64,000 nt of DNA from Crossaster papposus (lineage: Eukaryota; Echinodermata; Asteroidea; Velatida; Solasteridae). The position numbers and the translations under genes were made by a program. A model generated the notes under the pieces. It saw nothing but the letters and a program-made list of their open reading frames with translations, made no database searches and was not told the DNA's origin. How positions within the stretch are numbered: position 1 is the first letter of the stretch; each line of letters opens with the position of its first letter. Below, one piece after another: positions 9,906 to 21,049 of this stretch. The DNA lies in NCBI GenBank assembly GCA_037893245.1, contig JBAIAA010000098.1, forward strand, positions 333,120-397,119, read 5' to 3'.

Positions 9906-12000
9906 AATTTTTTTTAACAAAAACAAATAAAAATCTCAAACTACGATCAACTTCCTGAACATACAACTCTCAAAAATTAGTCCTATTAAGATCGCCAAGG
10001 TGCTGAACAAGATTGGGGAAAGATACATTATCTTTGGCACTGATATAAAAGACAATTATTATCTCATCGGAAGTGTGAGATCGTTATTGGAAATGGTGCT
10101 TGTCTTATGCAAATCAGGGATTAGTGTGCAGTGGTCCACGAAGGGTGCTGAGGAATGTCCTTTAAGGTGCATGTTTTAAGGTGTGCTAGTCATTCGCGGT
10201 CACCACGCTGCACAGTTCATTTATTTTTTATTTTTTTTCGGAATGGGTTTTTAGATAAACATTCATCGTTCATTGTATCCCATTTAATGTTTTTTGTAAA
10301 TATATTGAAATACTAAGCATTGGAAGTACTTCAAATTCCAAGGCGATTAAAATTAATCATTGACAATAATTAAATATTGATCAATCCCAAATTGTTCCAA
10401 CTGTCGTGCAAAATGTTCATAAATTTATTCAGGGATAGCAGCAAACGCTGTAAAAAGTAAAGATATTTGTTGGGATGATTGCCAATACCGCATCGGTTAA
10501 TGATTTGAAGTGTTCATCGTAAAGACGGTCAATAGGGCATACCATGTTTATGTTAATTGTCCTGGTTTAGGAGTTAAAGAAGGAATTCTCCAGTTCTTTT
10601 TACAGTTTATTTCTATTTTCACAGTGATAGAGAAAAAATGCTAACTAAACATTTTAAGATTGTAGTATCTTAATATGATGGTTTGTGGTGAATACGCTTC
10701 CAATCAAATCGGAAGTAAAAGTTTAAATACTGAAGTGTACATCACCACGTTATGCATATTGTAATGTACAATATGCATAACACATTATTTAAGTTTGTAA
10801 GGCGAATTAAATTGAATCAAATATCAAAACATATGATAATATTCAAACATAAACATAGTCATAAACATAGACAAGCTAAAAGTATAAGAATTGTATTGTA
10901 TATAGCTATTTTTCAAGCGGTGAATCCGGGCGTGTGTGACCGTAAACCAGCAAGAATAAAAACAGGTAAAAATGTAATATGTAAATATATTTTGGTTGTT
11001 GCAAGTCTGTTGCAAGTACATGTGCATGTGTGGTTGGTTATCGTGGCTGAGATGAGATTGGTCAATACGTATATTTTATAATATTATAGGTGGTGTGTTC
11101 TTGGGTCGCGTTTGAGCTCGACAACCGCCGAGTTTCGCGACGAACCAGTTAGAGTCAATATTGGAGTGACCCGGGTGTGCAGGGGCCGCATGCGCAGAGT
11201 TCATCAAGTTCATGTTATTTTGTCTGGTACGTGACTTCATTTCCGGTCTGTATTTCCTCCAAACCTCTAGGGGCCAGTTTCATTGAGCTGCTAAGCACAA
11301 CTTTGGCTTTGCACAAAAATGCCTTGCTCAGTTAAAAAGGTTACCAGTTTAACAAGTTTTTCCTGAGCGCCTCCCAAACAGTTAAACATTATACCTGAGG
11401 CTAAACCATTTATAATTGTATGCATCTCTTGTGCTAAATTAAGTAAGTAACATAATAATAATAATGAAGCCCCCCCCCCCCCCCTTAAAAACAAAACAAA
11501 AACAAACAAACAAACAGAACCGCAGTGAACTACAAATCAGTAGAAACACATTATGATAACTTTAGTGTTCTGGCGGCTTTGACATTAAACCATCAACATT
11601 AAATTTAACAACATTTCAAAACATTCGCAAAATAGTATTTTTAAAACATAATGTAGAGCGTAGAAATCATGGAACTCGACAATTTGTTTTCTTAATATTT
11701 TGGTATAATAGGTTCCCTTTAATAATATCGTGGCTAGTGTTTGTTTCATAAAGGGGCTCTACATACAACACAAACTGAACACTGAACAAATCACGACCGG
11801 TTTACGTCATGTTTCTATCCACCAATCATAGTTAGTCACTCAACAAATCAGTGGTTCGAGTGGTCTTTCATTGGGGAAGTAACAATATAGTATTTGTCAA
11901 GGCACTTATCTATCTAACCCGGTTTTTTCTTTAGCCTTGCTCTCTGGTTTAGATATTCCACAAGAAAATTGGCGAAGAAAACGATAAACGTTAACAACAG
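9906..12000. other. Spacer, no gene supported
   Basis: About 2.1 kb in which I found no exon or complete transposon. A 16-base C run lies at 11470-11485. The frames at 10752-11081, 10824-11027 and 11291-11509 show no family features and overlap each other on opposite strands. Confidence 0.45.
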
Positions 12001-12075
12001 TCGGACTCGAACCACAGACCTTTCGATCCATAGCTCACCTCACGACCAAATAGGCTATTGGCGAGTTAGTTAACG
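12000..12075 (-). repeat. tRNA-like SINE head (possible)
   Basis: The minus strand contains an A-box-like TGGTCGTGAGGTG and, about 30 bp on, a B-box GGTTCGAGTCC. This is the internal Pol III promoter arrangement. No CCA end or closed acceptor stem was seen, so a SINE head is preferred over a tRNA gene. Confidence 0.4.
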
Positions 12076-12289
12076 ACAGGGGTTATTTTGGTGTTTTTTT
12101 AATAATAGATTAGTTGCCATTGTTGTTTACTATTAATATTCGTTTACGCATAGCTGACTGCCGAAGAAAAAAATGCAAACCGCTACACGTACACGTGGTC
12201 TAAGTTCGAACCTCCATTGCCTTTTCGCCATGCAAACCATCGAATCTCATCTGTCTTCCTTTCATTGGTCAGTTGTGAGTGTCAATCAC

Positions 12290-12745
12290 AAAGCACGCGT
12301 TTGAACGCGTCATCAACGTCTATAAAACGTCCACCAATAAGATGTGTTCATTTCACAGTGTCGGTGACTAAAAGTTCATTTACATAACTCCCGTCTCATG
12401 AATATTAAACGAGTCAGTGGTGCGTGATTGACAGCGCACAAGGGGCCACGCTTTTGAACATGTCACCGACATCTATAATACGTGCACCAATAAGATGTGT
12501 TCATTTCACAATGTCGGTGACTAAAAGTTGCATTTACATAACTCCCGTTCATAAATTTTAAACGAGTCAGTGGTGCGTGATTGACAGCGCACTAGGGGAC
12601 ACGCGTTTGAACATGTCATCGACGTCTATAAAATGTCCACCAATAAGATGTGTTCTGCATAGTGTCGGTGACTGCAACTACATTAACATAACTCCCGTTC
12701 ATGAATATTAAACGAGTCAGTGGTGTGTGATTGACAGCGCACTAG
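12290..12745 (+). promoter_or_regulatory. Three tandem 153-bp promoter-like repeats upstream of the C1q gene
   Basis: The word CACCAATAAGATGTGTTC occurs at 12332, 12485 and 12638, exactly 153 bp apart. Each unit carries a TATA-like stretch (TCTATAAAA in units 1 and 3, TCTATAATA in unit 2), a CCAAT-type ACCAATAA, a GTGTCGGTGACT block and a TTTACATAACTCCCG block. The array ends about 60 bp before the first untranslated exon of the C1q-domain gene, so it could be a multiplied proximal promoter. It could equally be a transposon-derived minisatellite. Confidence 0.55.
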
Positions 12746-12789
12746 GGGCCAATCAGAAACCGGGCAACGTTCCTCAGTCACTGCTTAGA

Positions 12790-12910
12790 AAATCACTGGC
12801 AAGTTTTAAAGCAGGAGCGCGCGCTTTATTCCTCACAACGACCGCAACTTATCTTCGCCTTCGACAGGACAGCCACAGAGAGACCTGAACGCAAGAACGG
12901 GATTTACAAG
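12790..12910 (+). other. Untranslated exon 1 of the C1q-domain gene (predicted)
   Basis: A GC-richer block ends in a strong donor, TTTACAAG|GTAAGG at 12910/12911. A TTTTAAAG about 100 bp upstream of the donor could act as the TATA box. It contains no start codon in frame with the coding exon. The 5' limit is a guess. Confidence 0.45.
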
Positions 12911-13543
12911 GTAAGGTTATATGACAGATGGAAACAGGCTTTTCAAGTCTTGAGGTGAAATTAATGTTTGTATTCCTTCTTGATTAATTAGTGGTTCTTA
13001 CAAAAGTATGTTTTAAACAAAACTCGTGAATAGAGTAGGTTGTGTCAGATTATATTAAACTCTCTGCTCCGCCGTCCACGTAAATGGTTGTAAAAGGCTG
13101 TTCACGTACTTAGGGTCCCATATACATGTACATGTATACCCTTGGTACTGTGCTTGATGTTCAAGCTGTTCCACCATCCCTCTGACATATGCTTCAATGA
13201 GCACACACAGCCTACCCCAGCATCCTACCAAGCATCGTTTAGCATCCTGTCAGAATCTGCCGCGTATCCTATTCCAGAATCGCATACCTCAATGGTCCAC
13301 TGAACTCAGCACCATCCACAACCCATGTGGTGTTACCGCAAACCTCCCATCCTATTGATTTTTCCACCATGCAAACTCTTAAGTCTTATTTAAAACGGTA
13401 GGGGCAAAAGTCGAACGTACTACATTCCTTCTTTGCATCCACGGACTCGTCTTGTTTCCCCCCATTTTGTCACCATCTTTGTTACAACAAATGACTTAAA
13501 GTGTTGTGATCAAAGATATTTGTTTTCTTTGTATTATTTTTAG

Positions 13544-13611
13544 GTGACATTTAACTTCAGTCACTAAGATTTCTACTTCGGTTGAGCTCTGACTAAGAAC
13601 ACTACTTCAAG
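13544..13611 (+). other. Untranslated exon 2 of the C1q-domain gene (predicted)
   Basis: A 68-bp block is bounded by a good acceptor (TATTATTTTTAG at 13543) and donor (CTTCAAG|GTAGG at 13611/13612). It would link exon 1 to the coding exon. The stop codons inside fit an untranslated exon. Confidence 0.45.
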
Positions 13612-14538
13612 GTAGGCCTTACTGTATTAAAAACAAAAAAACAAATACATGTAACGTTATATTTTTGAACATCGCCACAAAACCATTGACGTTAAGCTAT
13701 AGCTGAACAATCAGGGAGACAAATTCTGAAATATTACCATATTTACATAGTTTTTCATTCAGGATATTATATCTTCTCCAGTTATTTTAACACTTTCCTT
13801 ACACATTCTTATAACGACACTTTACTCTTGGTCCCCGAACATTTCTCAATTAAAAAAAATAGTTAGCAATGAATTATATTCGAGATCAAGTATTATTGCA
13901 ATTGTATACCGTTCTGATTCCTCCTAAAATCGTAAAATTCGTTTCACGGGGCGTTCGAAATTGAATTAAAAACCAACAAATTTTGGTGTTTTTTGTTGTT
14001 TGTTTTAACACTCTTGGTTATTTAAATGAAACAATTAACCATAACGTTTGATATTAAACAGAATAAAATGCAATGACAAGAGCGTCTAAATCTATTAAAA
14101 TAAAAAAAATAAAAAATACCCAAAACCACACATTAATTTATGACGAATCGCAATGCTCTAATTAAAATTATACTGCAACTTTAATAAAAATCCCTTTGTA
14201 ATTTTTGAAATTGAGAATCAAGAATTGAGCTCGACGATGTTTGCGGACGAAATTAAAGCGCAGTTACAATTAATTTCTGGAGAAAATAAGAGGTGGGGTT
14301 CGCCCTACTTTATAGCTTGATTCAAAACCCGTACGAAACTCTCCCTCAAAAAAGTTGTTCTGTCAAATTTTGTTTTTCCGCTTCAAAAAAACCCCGACCA
14401 AAACGAACATCTGAAGTGATTTTGTATGCGCTCTACCCGAGAACCTTTCAATTCATTATTTATGTTTTTTGCTTCTTTTTTTCGTTGAATAAAATTAGTC
14501 CCTTTTGTGATTTATATTGTCTACTTTTGGTATTTAGA

Positions 14539-15366
14539 ATGAAGATCTTGGTGACAACCGTTCTTTCAATCGCCCTCCTTCTGGGTAACTCTGTCAAGCT
14601 CCGAGCTTCCGTCACTGGGCCAGTTGCCTCGGACGGTGATGTTCCAGCGTCTCAGGCGTGTCCGATGTGCTGCCATGGACCTTCTGCCACAAATGGTATA
14701 CCAGGTTTACCTGGTCAGGTCGGACCCTACGGCCAGCCGGGGTCAAAGGGCGACGCAGGTCAGCCGGGTCAAAATGGCGATATCGGGCCGATCGGTCCAA
14801 TGGGTGAGCGGGGAGCACTGGGGAACGCTGGGCCTAAAGGTGACAGTGGGATAGGCCAGCCCGGCAAGATAGGTCCGAAAGGTCTGCAGGGTGTAGTCGG
14901 AAGTCCTGGTCAGACTGGTGTCAAAGGTCAGAAGGGTGAGCCAGGGGAGACACCAGACGACTCCAACCAGCGGGTAGCATTCACCGCGGTGAGGACGAGC
15001 ACCTCTGATACCTCTACGAGTCGCGACACCCGTTTGCCCTTCCAGCAGACCGAGACGCTTCTGCCGGGTACCAGCTTTGATCTCGGGACCGGCACGTTCA
15101 CGTGTACTGTGCCGGGCACCTACGTGTTTACGTTTTCTGTGTGCAAATATCCTTCCAGCGGCCTGTCCGTTCATCTCCGGAAGAACGACGACTCTGTTGT
15201 CACTGGCTGGAGCAATGATGCAAGTCACTCTGAGCAGGTGTCTGGGAGCGCGGTGCTGGTTCTGCAGCGAGGAGACACGGTGGGGCTTACCATGGCCGGT
15301 AGGGCGTATAGTGATTCCAGCCATCAATACACCTCATTCAGTGGCTTCCTCCTTTACCCCGAATAA
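14539..15366 (+). CDS. Secreted collagen-like C1q-domain protein
   Basis: The product is 275 residues. The ATG at 14539 lies one base after a 3' splice site (TGGTATTTAG) and opens a signal peptide (MKILVTTVLSIALLLGN), so the longer upstream reading is intron. A Cys-rich hinge ACPMCCHG (about residue 40) is followed by some 28 Gly-X-Y triplets (residues 52-136) with one break at DSGIGQPG. A C1q/TNF-like globular domain of about 130 residues then starts at QRVAFTAVRTS and ends FSGFLLYPE. The family forms trimers through the collagen stalk and the C1q heads and acts outside the cell, in innate recognition, matrix or hormone-like roles. The hinge cysteines could link trimers. The coding region is in one exon and is GC-richer than its surroundings, which suits an intact expressed gene. 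The specific ligand is unknown. Confidence 0.93.
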   Translation: MKILVTTVLSIALLLGNSVKLRASVTGPVASDGDVPASQACPMCCHGPSATNGIPGLPGQVGPYGQPGSKGDAGQPGQNGDIGPIGPMGERGALGNAGPKGDSGIGQPGKIGPKGLQGVVGSPGQTGVKGQKGEPGETPDDSNQRVAFTAVRTSTSDTSTSRDTRLPFQQTETLLPGTSFDLGTGTFTCTVPGTYVFTFSVCKYPSSGLSVHLRKNDDSVVTGWSNDASHSEQVSGSAVLVLQRGDTVGLTMAGRAYSDSSHQYTSFSGFLLYPE

Positions 15367-15408
15367 ATAATGAATAATTGCTGAAACAGTAGTCGTATAA
15401 AAAGGGAT

Positions 15409-15414
15409 AATAAA
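15409..15414 (+). terminator. Poly(A) signal AATAAA of the C1q-domain gene
   Basis: A canonical AATAAA lies about 43 bases after the stop codon. Confidence 0.6.
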
Positions 15415-15665
15415 ATGTCATAATAATTAATATTTGTTTAGCGTCTTACAATTGGGTTTCAAAACACATTACAAACAGACATAAAAAGTACATGAAAAAC
15501 AATTAATCAAAAGTAATATTTTTATAGAACTTGTTTTAGGTTGCATGTGTTTTTTATTTCAAACTCGATATTTGTCGCAATAGCTGAAGTACATTTGGTG
15601 TTTAATTCTAGACTGTTTCAATACGATTTAATGCAGTTAATTAGTTGTACAATGTACTATCGATG

Positions 15666-15997
15666 TAGTAATAAATATCTTACTTATTTGAAAGAAAATA
15701 ATGATTCTAGGCATCCAGAAAAATGATTACAGTAGACTAGATATCATGTAATTGTTCCGAAAAAAAATAATTTTGTACAAACAAATTCACAATCGCCCGC
15801 TGGCGAATGCGAAAAAAAAATAATAAGAATAACTGCCCGACGTCGGTTAAAAAAAATGCAGTTTTTCTTGCTTTTCTCGGCATCCAATCCATGATTGTAA
15901 AACTTCCAACAGGTCAATTAAACGATATTTACTATAAAATACAACCCCTCCAAATTCACCCATTCATGATAATTTAAGCAATGTATCCTACCTTTAA
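15666..15997 (-). mobile_element. MITE-A copy, truncated at the left
   Basis: This copy runs in reverse orientation to the one at 8628 and ends with GTATCCTACCTTTAA at 15997. The low-coordinate terminus is missing. The internal hairpin (AATCGCCCGCTGGCGAATGC) is partly decayed. Confidence 0.75.
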
Positions 15998-16778
15998 ATG
16001 TTCATACATGTCCGCTGTACTACTACTGGCATTTAAACATATCGTTACTGAATAAACATATTTACCCATTTTATGTTGTTTCAAACGTATTTTATACTCT
16101 TTTCAATATTCATTTTTAATAAAATGTTCATATACTTTAAAGCTCAGTGCAGCTTAACTCGAGGTCCAAGGTTCAAACCCAGCTAGAGTCAATGAATAAA
16201 TACAAAATTGAATTTTGTGCTTCAATTGCCAATTTTTAAGCATTTAATAGCATCTGTATGAATAACAAATTAAGGTAGAATATTAGCATTTGCTCCATTT
16301 GGTATAAATTAAAAGAAGTAAATGCTTCAGATTTGTAGTGCTTACTCAATTTTTTTTAAGGTTGGGTCGGGGCTACCTTTAAAAAAAGCGAAGCAAATAC
16401 TAGTATGCAAACTACAATTTTGTTATGTGTGGTTAAGCAGAACAAAGTATGAACATAGAAGATGGAGTGTCTAGGATCGGAATACAAGCAGGTGTACCGC
16501 GTTTGGGGGAAAAATGAGACATAGAGGGCCGGTAATTTCTTGCAACATTCTAGGGATGAAAAGGGGCTTCACTGACTGGGAAGCAGCAACTTGAGGTTCT
16601 GATTTCATTCAAACACCTCTGTTAGCATACGAGCATGTTCGCTGTGTGTGGCTGTACATGTACGTGCACATAATAGACTCTATTGTTATAAACCATTCGG
16701 CTGTGCAATTAACTGCAAGTATAAAGCATTTGATACTTTGTCAGAATTCTAGGATTTCTAGTATTTTAAGTATGAGCA
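15998..16778. other. Spacer, no gene seen
   Basis: No exon, repeat array or terminal inverted repeat was recognised between the MITE and the last exon of the oxidoreductase gene. Confidence 0.5.
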
Positions 16779-17453
16779 TCATGACCTCTCAGTTTTCGGT
16801 TTCCACTTCACTCTAAACTTCTCTCTCGGCGTGTCGTAGTCCCACTCTCCCTTCAGTATCATGTTAGCTGCCATGTGGCCGATCTCATCCGAGGACTTGG
16901 CCCCGACCCCGTTACCGCCAACGAGCACGCCAAGCCCAGGGCCGACCATGTCGCAGTAGAGTAGCCGCGTAGGTGTGGTGGTAGTCACGCAAGTATCGGT
17001 GTGAATGGAAAGTGGCTTCAGATCTGCAACGGTAATAACAAGTGTTGCATCTTTTTCAATTTAATATTCAGAGGCAATCACGGCAACTTGATGAAAGGGC
17101 GACAAAAACATAGGACGAACATTTTTGAATGGATGCTTCGTTCCATTTCAATAGTCTGCCACTTCACTGGATATACTTGTACTAATTTGTGATTGACTTT
17201 TGTTTTATCTCACCGTTTTGTAAAACCTGCCAATAGTGATTATTGACTAGTTTTGTGGTGACGGCGGTCAATATAACGGGGCGCTACAATTCCTCGCATT
17301 CCTTACAAACAGTTTTATGCTATAAATTACACCTACGACACGTTAATGTGTTTTGTGAAATTACTCACAGGACGTGTCGCAGCTGTGACGCATCGTAGGG
17401 ATAAGACGCCAATGCATCATAAAATTGAGTGCTGGTCACATCTAGATTTCCTA

Positions 17454-17821
17454 AATGGGGTGCTATGGCCTCCTGGTCTGGATCATTGAATTTGTGGTCT
17501 TCGAGTAAATCTGCAGGTTGTGGGTTCGAGTCCCGTCTGGGGTTGTTGTCACTCATTGCTTCTCTCCACCCTGGAGTAAAATGGGTACCTGTGATGGCAG
17601 AGATAGTTTCTGAGATTGATTTATTGCTGCCTTGCGGTGAAATGGCTGCCTCGAGCTGTATACTCCCCAGGTAGCCGAGTTGGTATTTGTAATGTTTCGT
17701 GGGCCCAATGAGCAGGGGTAATAATATTGTTGAATGAATGAAGAAGAAGAGAATAATATTGTTGCGACACAAGCGCCAGTATTGTTGGATATGTGCGCTT
17801 TATAAATATTATTATTGTTAT
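17454..17821 (+). mobile_element. tRNA-derived SINE
   Basis: A B-box GGTTCGAGTCC lies at 17524-17534, with an A-box-like TGGCCTCCTGGTCTGG about 60 bp before it. A non-tRNA body follows and the tail is (ATT)n-rich (ATTATTATTG at about 17810). It sits inside an intron of the oxidoreductase gene. The open frames at 17365-17772 and 17429-17674 come from this repeat. Confidence 0.7.
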
Positions 17822-17858
17822 CTATATTTTTTACACAGTAATAAGATCGATGGAGTTA

Positions 17859-18248
17859 TAAAGGTAGAATACACCATTTGCAGATATCAAAAAAATTTAC
17901 TACCGAATCATTAAGAAATATCTTACTTATCTGAAAGTAAATAATGATTCTAGGCATCCAGCAAAATTATTGCGCTAGATATCCTGTAATTATTCTGAAA
18001 AAAATAACTGTAAAGAAAAATTTGCGATCGCCAGACGGCGATCGCGAAAAAAACACAAATAACATAAGCATAACTGCCCAACGCCGGTTGAAAACAAACG
18101 CTGTTTTTTGTACTTTTCTTGGCAACCATGACTGTAAAACTTCGAACAGGTCAGTCAAACGATATTTACTATAAAATACAACCCCCCCAAAAAAAATCCA
18201 CCCTTTCATTATAATTCAAGCAATTACCTATGGTGTATCCTACCTTTA
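17859..18248 (-). mobile_element. MITE-A, near full-length copy
   Basis: Both terminal repeats are present: AAAGGTAGAATACACCAT at 17860 and ATGGTGTATCCTACCTTT at about 18231-18248. The length is 390 bp. In the middle is the perfect palindromic word GCGATCGCCAGACGGCGATC. It lies in an intron of the oxidoreductase gene. This is the best copy for judging the family length. Confidence 0.85.
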
Positions 18249-18469
18249 AACGGATCACCTACCAGGAATTATGCCTTGTAGGCACTGCAGGAGTCTATCT
18301 GACGTTGGTTGATCACCATGACCAAGGGACCAGGCCTTCATTTGCTCCTTAGTTGTCATATCTTTCTCATGTTCTATTTTGGGGAAAGAAAACAAAATTG
18401 AGCTACATGTATTCAATAGTAATAGTATGGTGTTTTCATTGGGACTAACAAATGTTCATCTGACTCCAA

Positions 18470-18670
18470 GCACAAGTTCTCCTCTCGCTCGGTTGCAGCA
18501 AGTGAGTTAGGGGAGACTTGGGTTTGAGTCACCAAACATTGAGTCAGACTCGGAGTTAGAGTTCCAGTCACCACTGTCGAGTCTTGAGTGCGAGTCCTGA
18601 ATCAAACAGGTAGAGTCCGAGTCTGAGTCGTAAGTCAAATGGTCGAGTCTGAGCAATATTTATTGGTATT
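18470..18670. repeat. GAGTC-rich degenerate simple repeat
   Basis: Words such as GAGTC, GACTC and CGAGTC recur irregularly about fifteen times, with no fixed period. Confidence 0.6.
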
Positions 18671-19129
18671 TGCCAGAGATTAATTTAGTAAGAATTCAGT
18701 AAGAATTCAGAATTCAAATTTAGTAAGAATCGAAGCTCATATTACTAAAATTGCACATTCATAGCTCCATGCCTATTTCCATTTTGCAATCTATAGGTTG
18801 GTTGCGCACAAACATTACCGTTGTGATTTTGAATTTACGAGGCGGGATTCAGACATATACACGTCATGCATATCATTTGCATATCTCAGGAGGGATGTCC
18901 CCTGAGGTACGCAAGATTCGCTGCAGGTTACTGGACACCATTATGAAGTCTAGGAACCAGACTAGGCTAGACATAGGAGGAGTGCATGTGTTTACTCATA
19001 AAGATGTGTCAAAATCCAGCTAGATTATCTAATGGCCTGTTCTCTTATTGATTACGTTCATTAGTCACATATACATGGCAATATTTACCGTTTGGTTACT
19101 GAATCGGTGGCAAAATGTAGCAGTCTTGT

Positions 19130-19345
19130 CCTAAGTCCGTTTCTCCCTCATAGACGTGTAAGGAAGGCATGCAACGGAGCCTGTCCCTGTCATCTTCTGT
19201 CAACAAGAAGCACCACGACTTGAGACTTTACCGTTACATCAAGTTGCAACCCAGCGGGTAGTAGGTCTCCCACAGCAGTTGAACCCACAACCTGCAGAAT
19301 TACCAGCAGATAACGAATTCAATGCTCCTGGCCACGAGGCCACTC
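19130..19345 (-). mobile_element. tRNA-derived SINE, second family
   Basis: The minus strand reads GTGGCCTCGTGGCCAGGAGC (A-box region, about 19340) and then GGTTGTGGGTTCAACTG (B-box, about 19280), followed by an unrelated body. No closed tRNA stem was seen. Confidence 0.55.
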
Positions 19346-20283
19346 CACAATTGAAAACTCTGATATGATTTTTCAGATGACCAACATTTTTGAGAAAAAG
19401 TGACGACAAAAAACAACACAGTCCTACCTATGCCTTTGTATCTGTGTAGTTGGGAAAATGTCCAAATACTCACTTTTCTCACTTCGAAAAAACTTGTTTT
19501 AAACTCAAATTTTGATTCTGGGCTTCTCAAAGAGTTCCTCTTCATTTAAAAAATAAGATAATGCTCACCCCATTTTTCCTCTAAAGATCTTGCAAAAATG
19601 GCAAAACGGACTTTGGACGTGCGCAAGTCTACAATCTGTAACCTCTTCCCGCATCCTGTGGACGTCAATGGTTCACAGGTTCATAGTACGCGTGAAATAT
19701 CCGCACATGCATTCACACGTGTGTGCATTTCTCTCTTACCTGTCATTCGTTCGATATCACTGAACCTTTGAGCTGCTCGTCTGCCAAGTTCTCCCGATTC
19801 AAAACTTCTGCTGATTCCACTAAATACTCGTCCCTCATCATAATGGGCACCGATTACCGGCTTTTATAATTCTTAAAAAAAACAACATAAAATATAATTG
19901 AAATTATTCTTCCAGTGTTGTAGTACTAGCACTCGCACCAAATTATGTAAACATATTAATGACCCTATAAACTCCCTGTGAAATTATTTCTCTGGCATGC
20001 TGTCATTTTAAAGAATTTGAAGTAGTCTAAAGATGTGTCCCAGAGATGCATTTTTTGAAATTTCCATTAAGCAGTTGGTTCAATATCGAAATCTAAGAAT
20101 ATTATTTTCTTGGAATAAATAGCATTCACAGAACTAAACCTTCGTCAGGTTAGTTGTCAAGCACTTTTCTTTAGATTTTTGAGAACTTTTGCTGCTTTCA
20201 AACAATACAAATGTACAACTGACAATAAGTAAAACATTTTGGATGTCTTAGATATATTTGAACAATGTGCCCTTCAAAACATT

Positions 20284-20885
20284 TTAAAGGTAGGATACAC
20301 CATCAGTAATTGCTGGAATTATCAAGAATGAATGGGTACATTTTGGAGGGTTGTATTTTACAGTAAACATTGTTTAACCAGTTCGCGCCGGAAGACGTAT
20401 ATAAACGCAAAAAATTCCCCAAATTCAAAACGGATGACGCATAAACACGCCAAGTTCAAGTTCGGAAATGTATGTCAGCAGCGCGCACGGCCGGAAATGC
20501 GTGGGTGTGCTACCCAGCACTATCGGCCTGAACACGCTTCGGATCGAGTTTCGTTAAAAATAATCCCGCCCGTCGGCTCGGCGATGTTAAAATAATCCCG
20601 GCGCGAACTGGCTAACTGACTTGTCCGGAGTTTTACCATCATGGATGCTGAGAAAAGCAAGAAAAACAATACTCGTTTTCAACCGGCGTCTGGCAGTAGT
20701 TCTTATATTGTTCCTGTGTTTTTTTAATATATATAATTCAATTTTTCAGAACAATTAAAGGATATCTAGCACAATCTATTTGCCGGATGCCTACAATCAT
20801 TATTTACCTACAAATAAGTGGGATATTTCCTAATAATTCGGTAGTAAAATGTTGCGATTTCGCAAAAGGTGTATCCTACCTTTAA
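20284..20885 (+). mobile_element. MITE-A copy carrying a nested MITE-B
   Basis: The left end TTAAAGGTAGGATACACCAT lies at 20284 and the right end GGTGTATCCTACCTTTAA at 20885. The element is split by MITE-B at 20378-20611. It is in the first intron of the oxidoreductase gene, only 30 bp from the donor site of exon 1. Confidence 0.85.
20378..20611 (+). mobile_element. MITE-B nested in MITE-A
   Basis: The termini CCAGTTCGCGCCGG and CCGGCGCGAACTGG are perfect inverted repeats. The flanks are TTTAA on the left and CTAAC on the right, so the host MITE word GTTTAACTGAC is interrupted with TAA on both sides. A 3-bp TAA target duplication would fit the PIF/Harbinger superfamily (known to favour TWA). 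The length is 234 bp and there is no coding capacity. Confidence 0.85.
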
Positions 20886-21049
20886 ATCCCGAGTGGGAAA
20901 CAAAAATCATACCTCTTCGTGACTGGTTTGCTGGGTCCGATAAGGCAAACCAAGATACCAGGCCACTCAGCAATATTTGGCGGCTGCACTGCCCCACAAA
21001 CCTGCCCCGACGACACAAACGTCAAATACCTCGGTTGCAGACATGACTG

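Larger units (their letters stand above)
16779..21044 (-). pseudogene. FAD-dependent amine oxidase, sarcosine-oxidase-like; disrupted
   Basis: Four pieces are visible. Exon 1 (21044-20913) starts MSATEVFDVCVVGAGLWGSA, the Rossmann FAD-binding motif G-x-G-x-x-G. The expected continuation AEWPGILVCLIGP is one frame off, and the starting frame meets TGA just after AAKYC. A second piece (19860-19740) reads IGAHYDEGR and RRAAQRFSDIERM, a conserved part of this family, between good splice sites. A third (18373-18263) reads TTKEQMKAWSLGHGD. The last (17023-16779) reads LKPLSIHTDTCVTTTTPT and GGNGVGAKSSDEIGH to the stop. Pieces three and four join in phase through GAT. About 150 residues expected between pieces two and three were not found. 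The family (DAO fold) oxidises N-methyl or amino groups using FAD. The frame break plus missing middle suggests a pseudogene or an assembly gap. Confidence 0.7.

Noticed and set aside
14743-15327. 194-residue frame antisense to the C1q gene
   Set aside because: It is a shadow of the GC-rich collagen and C1q coding sequence.
18751-19023. 90-residue plus-strand frame as a gene
   Set aside because: No domain was recognised and no splice signals fit. It lies in an intron of the oxidoreductase among repeats.
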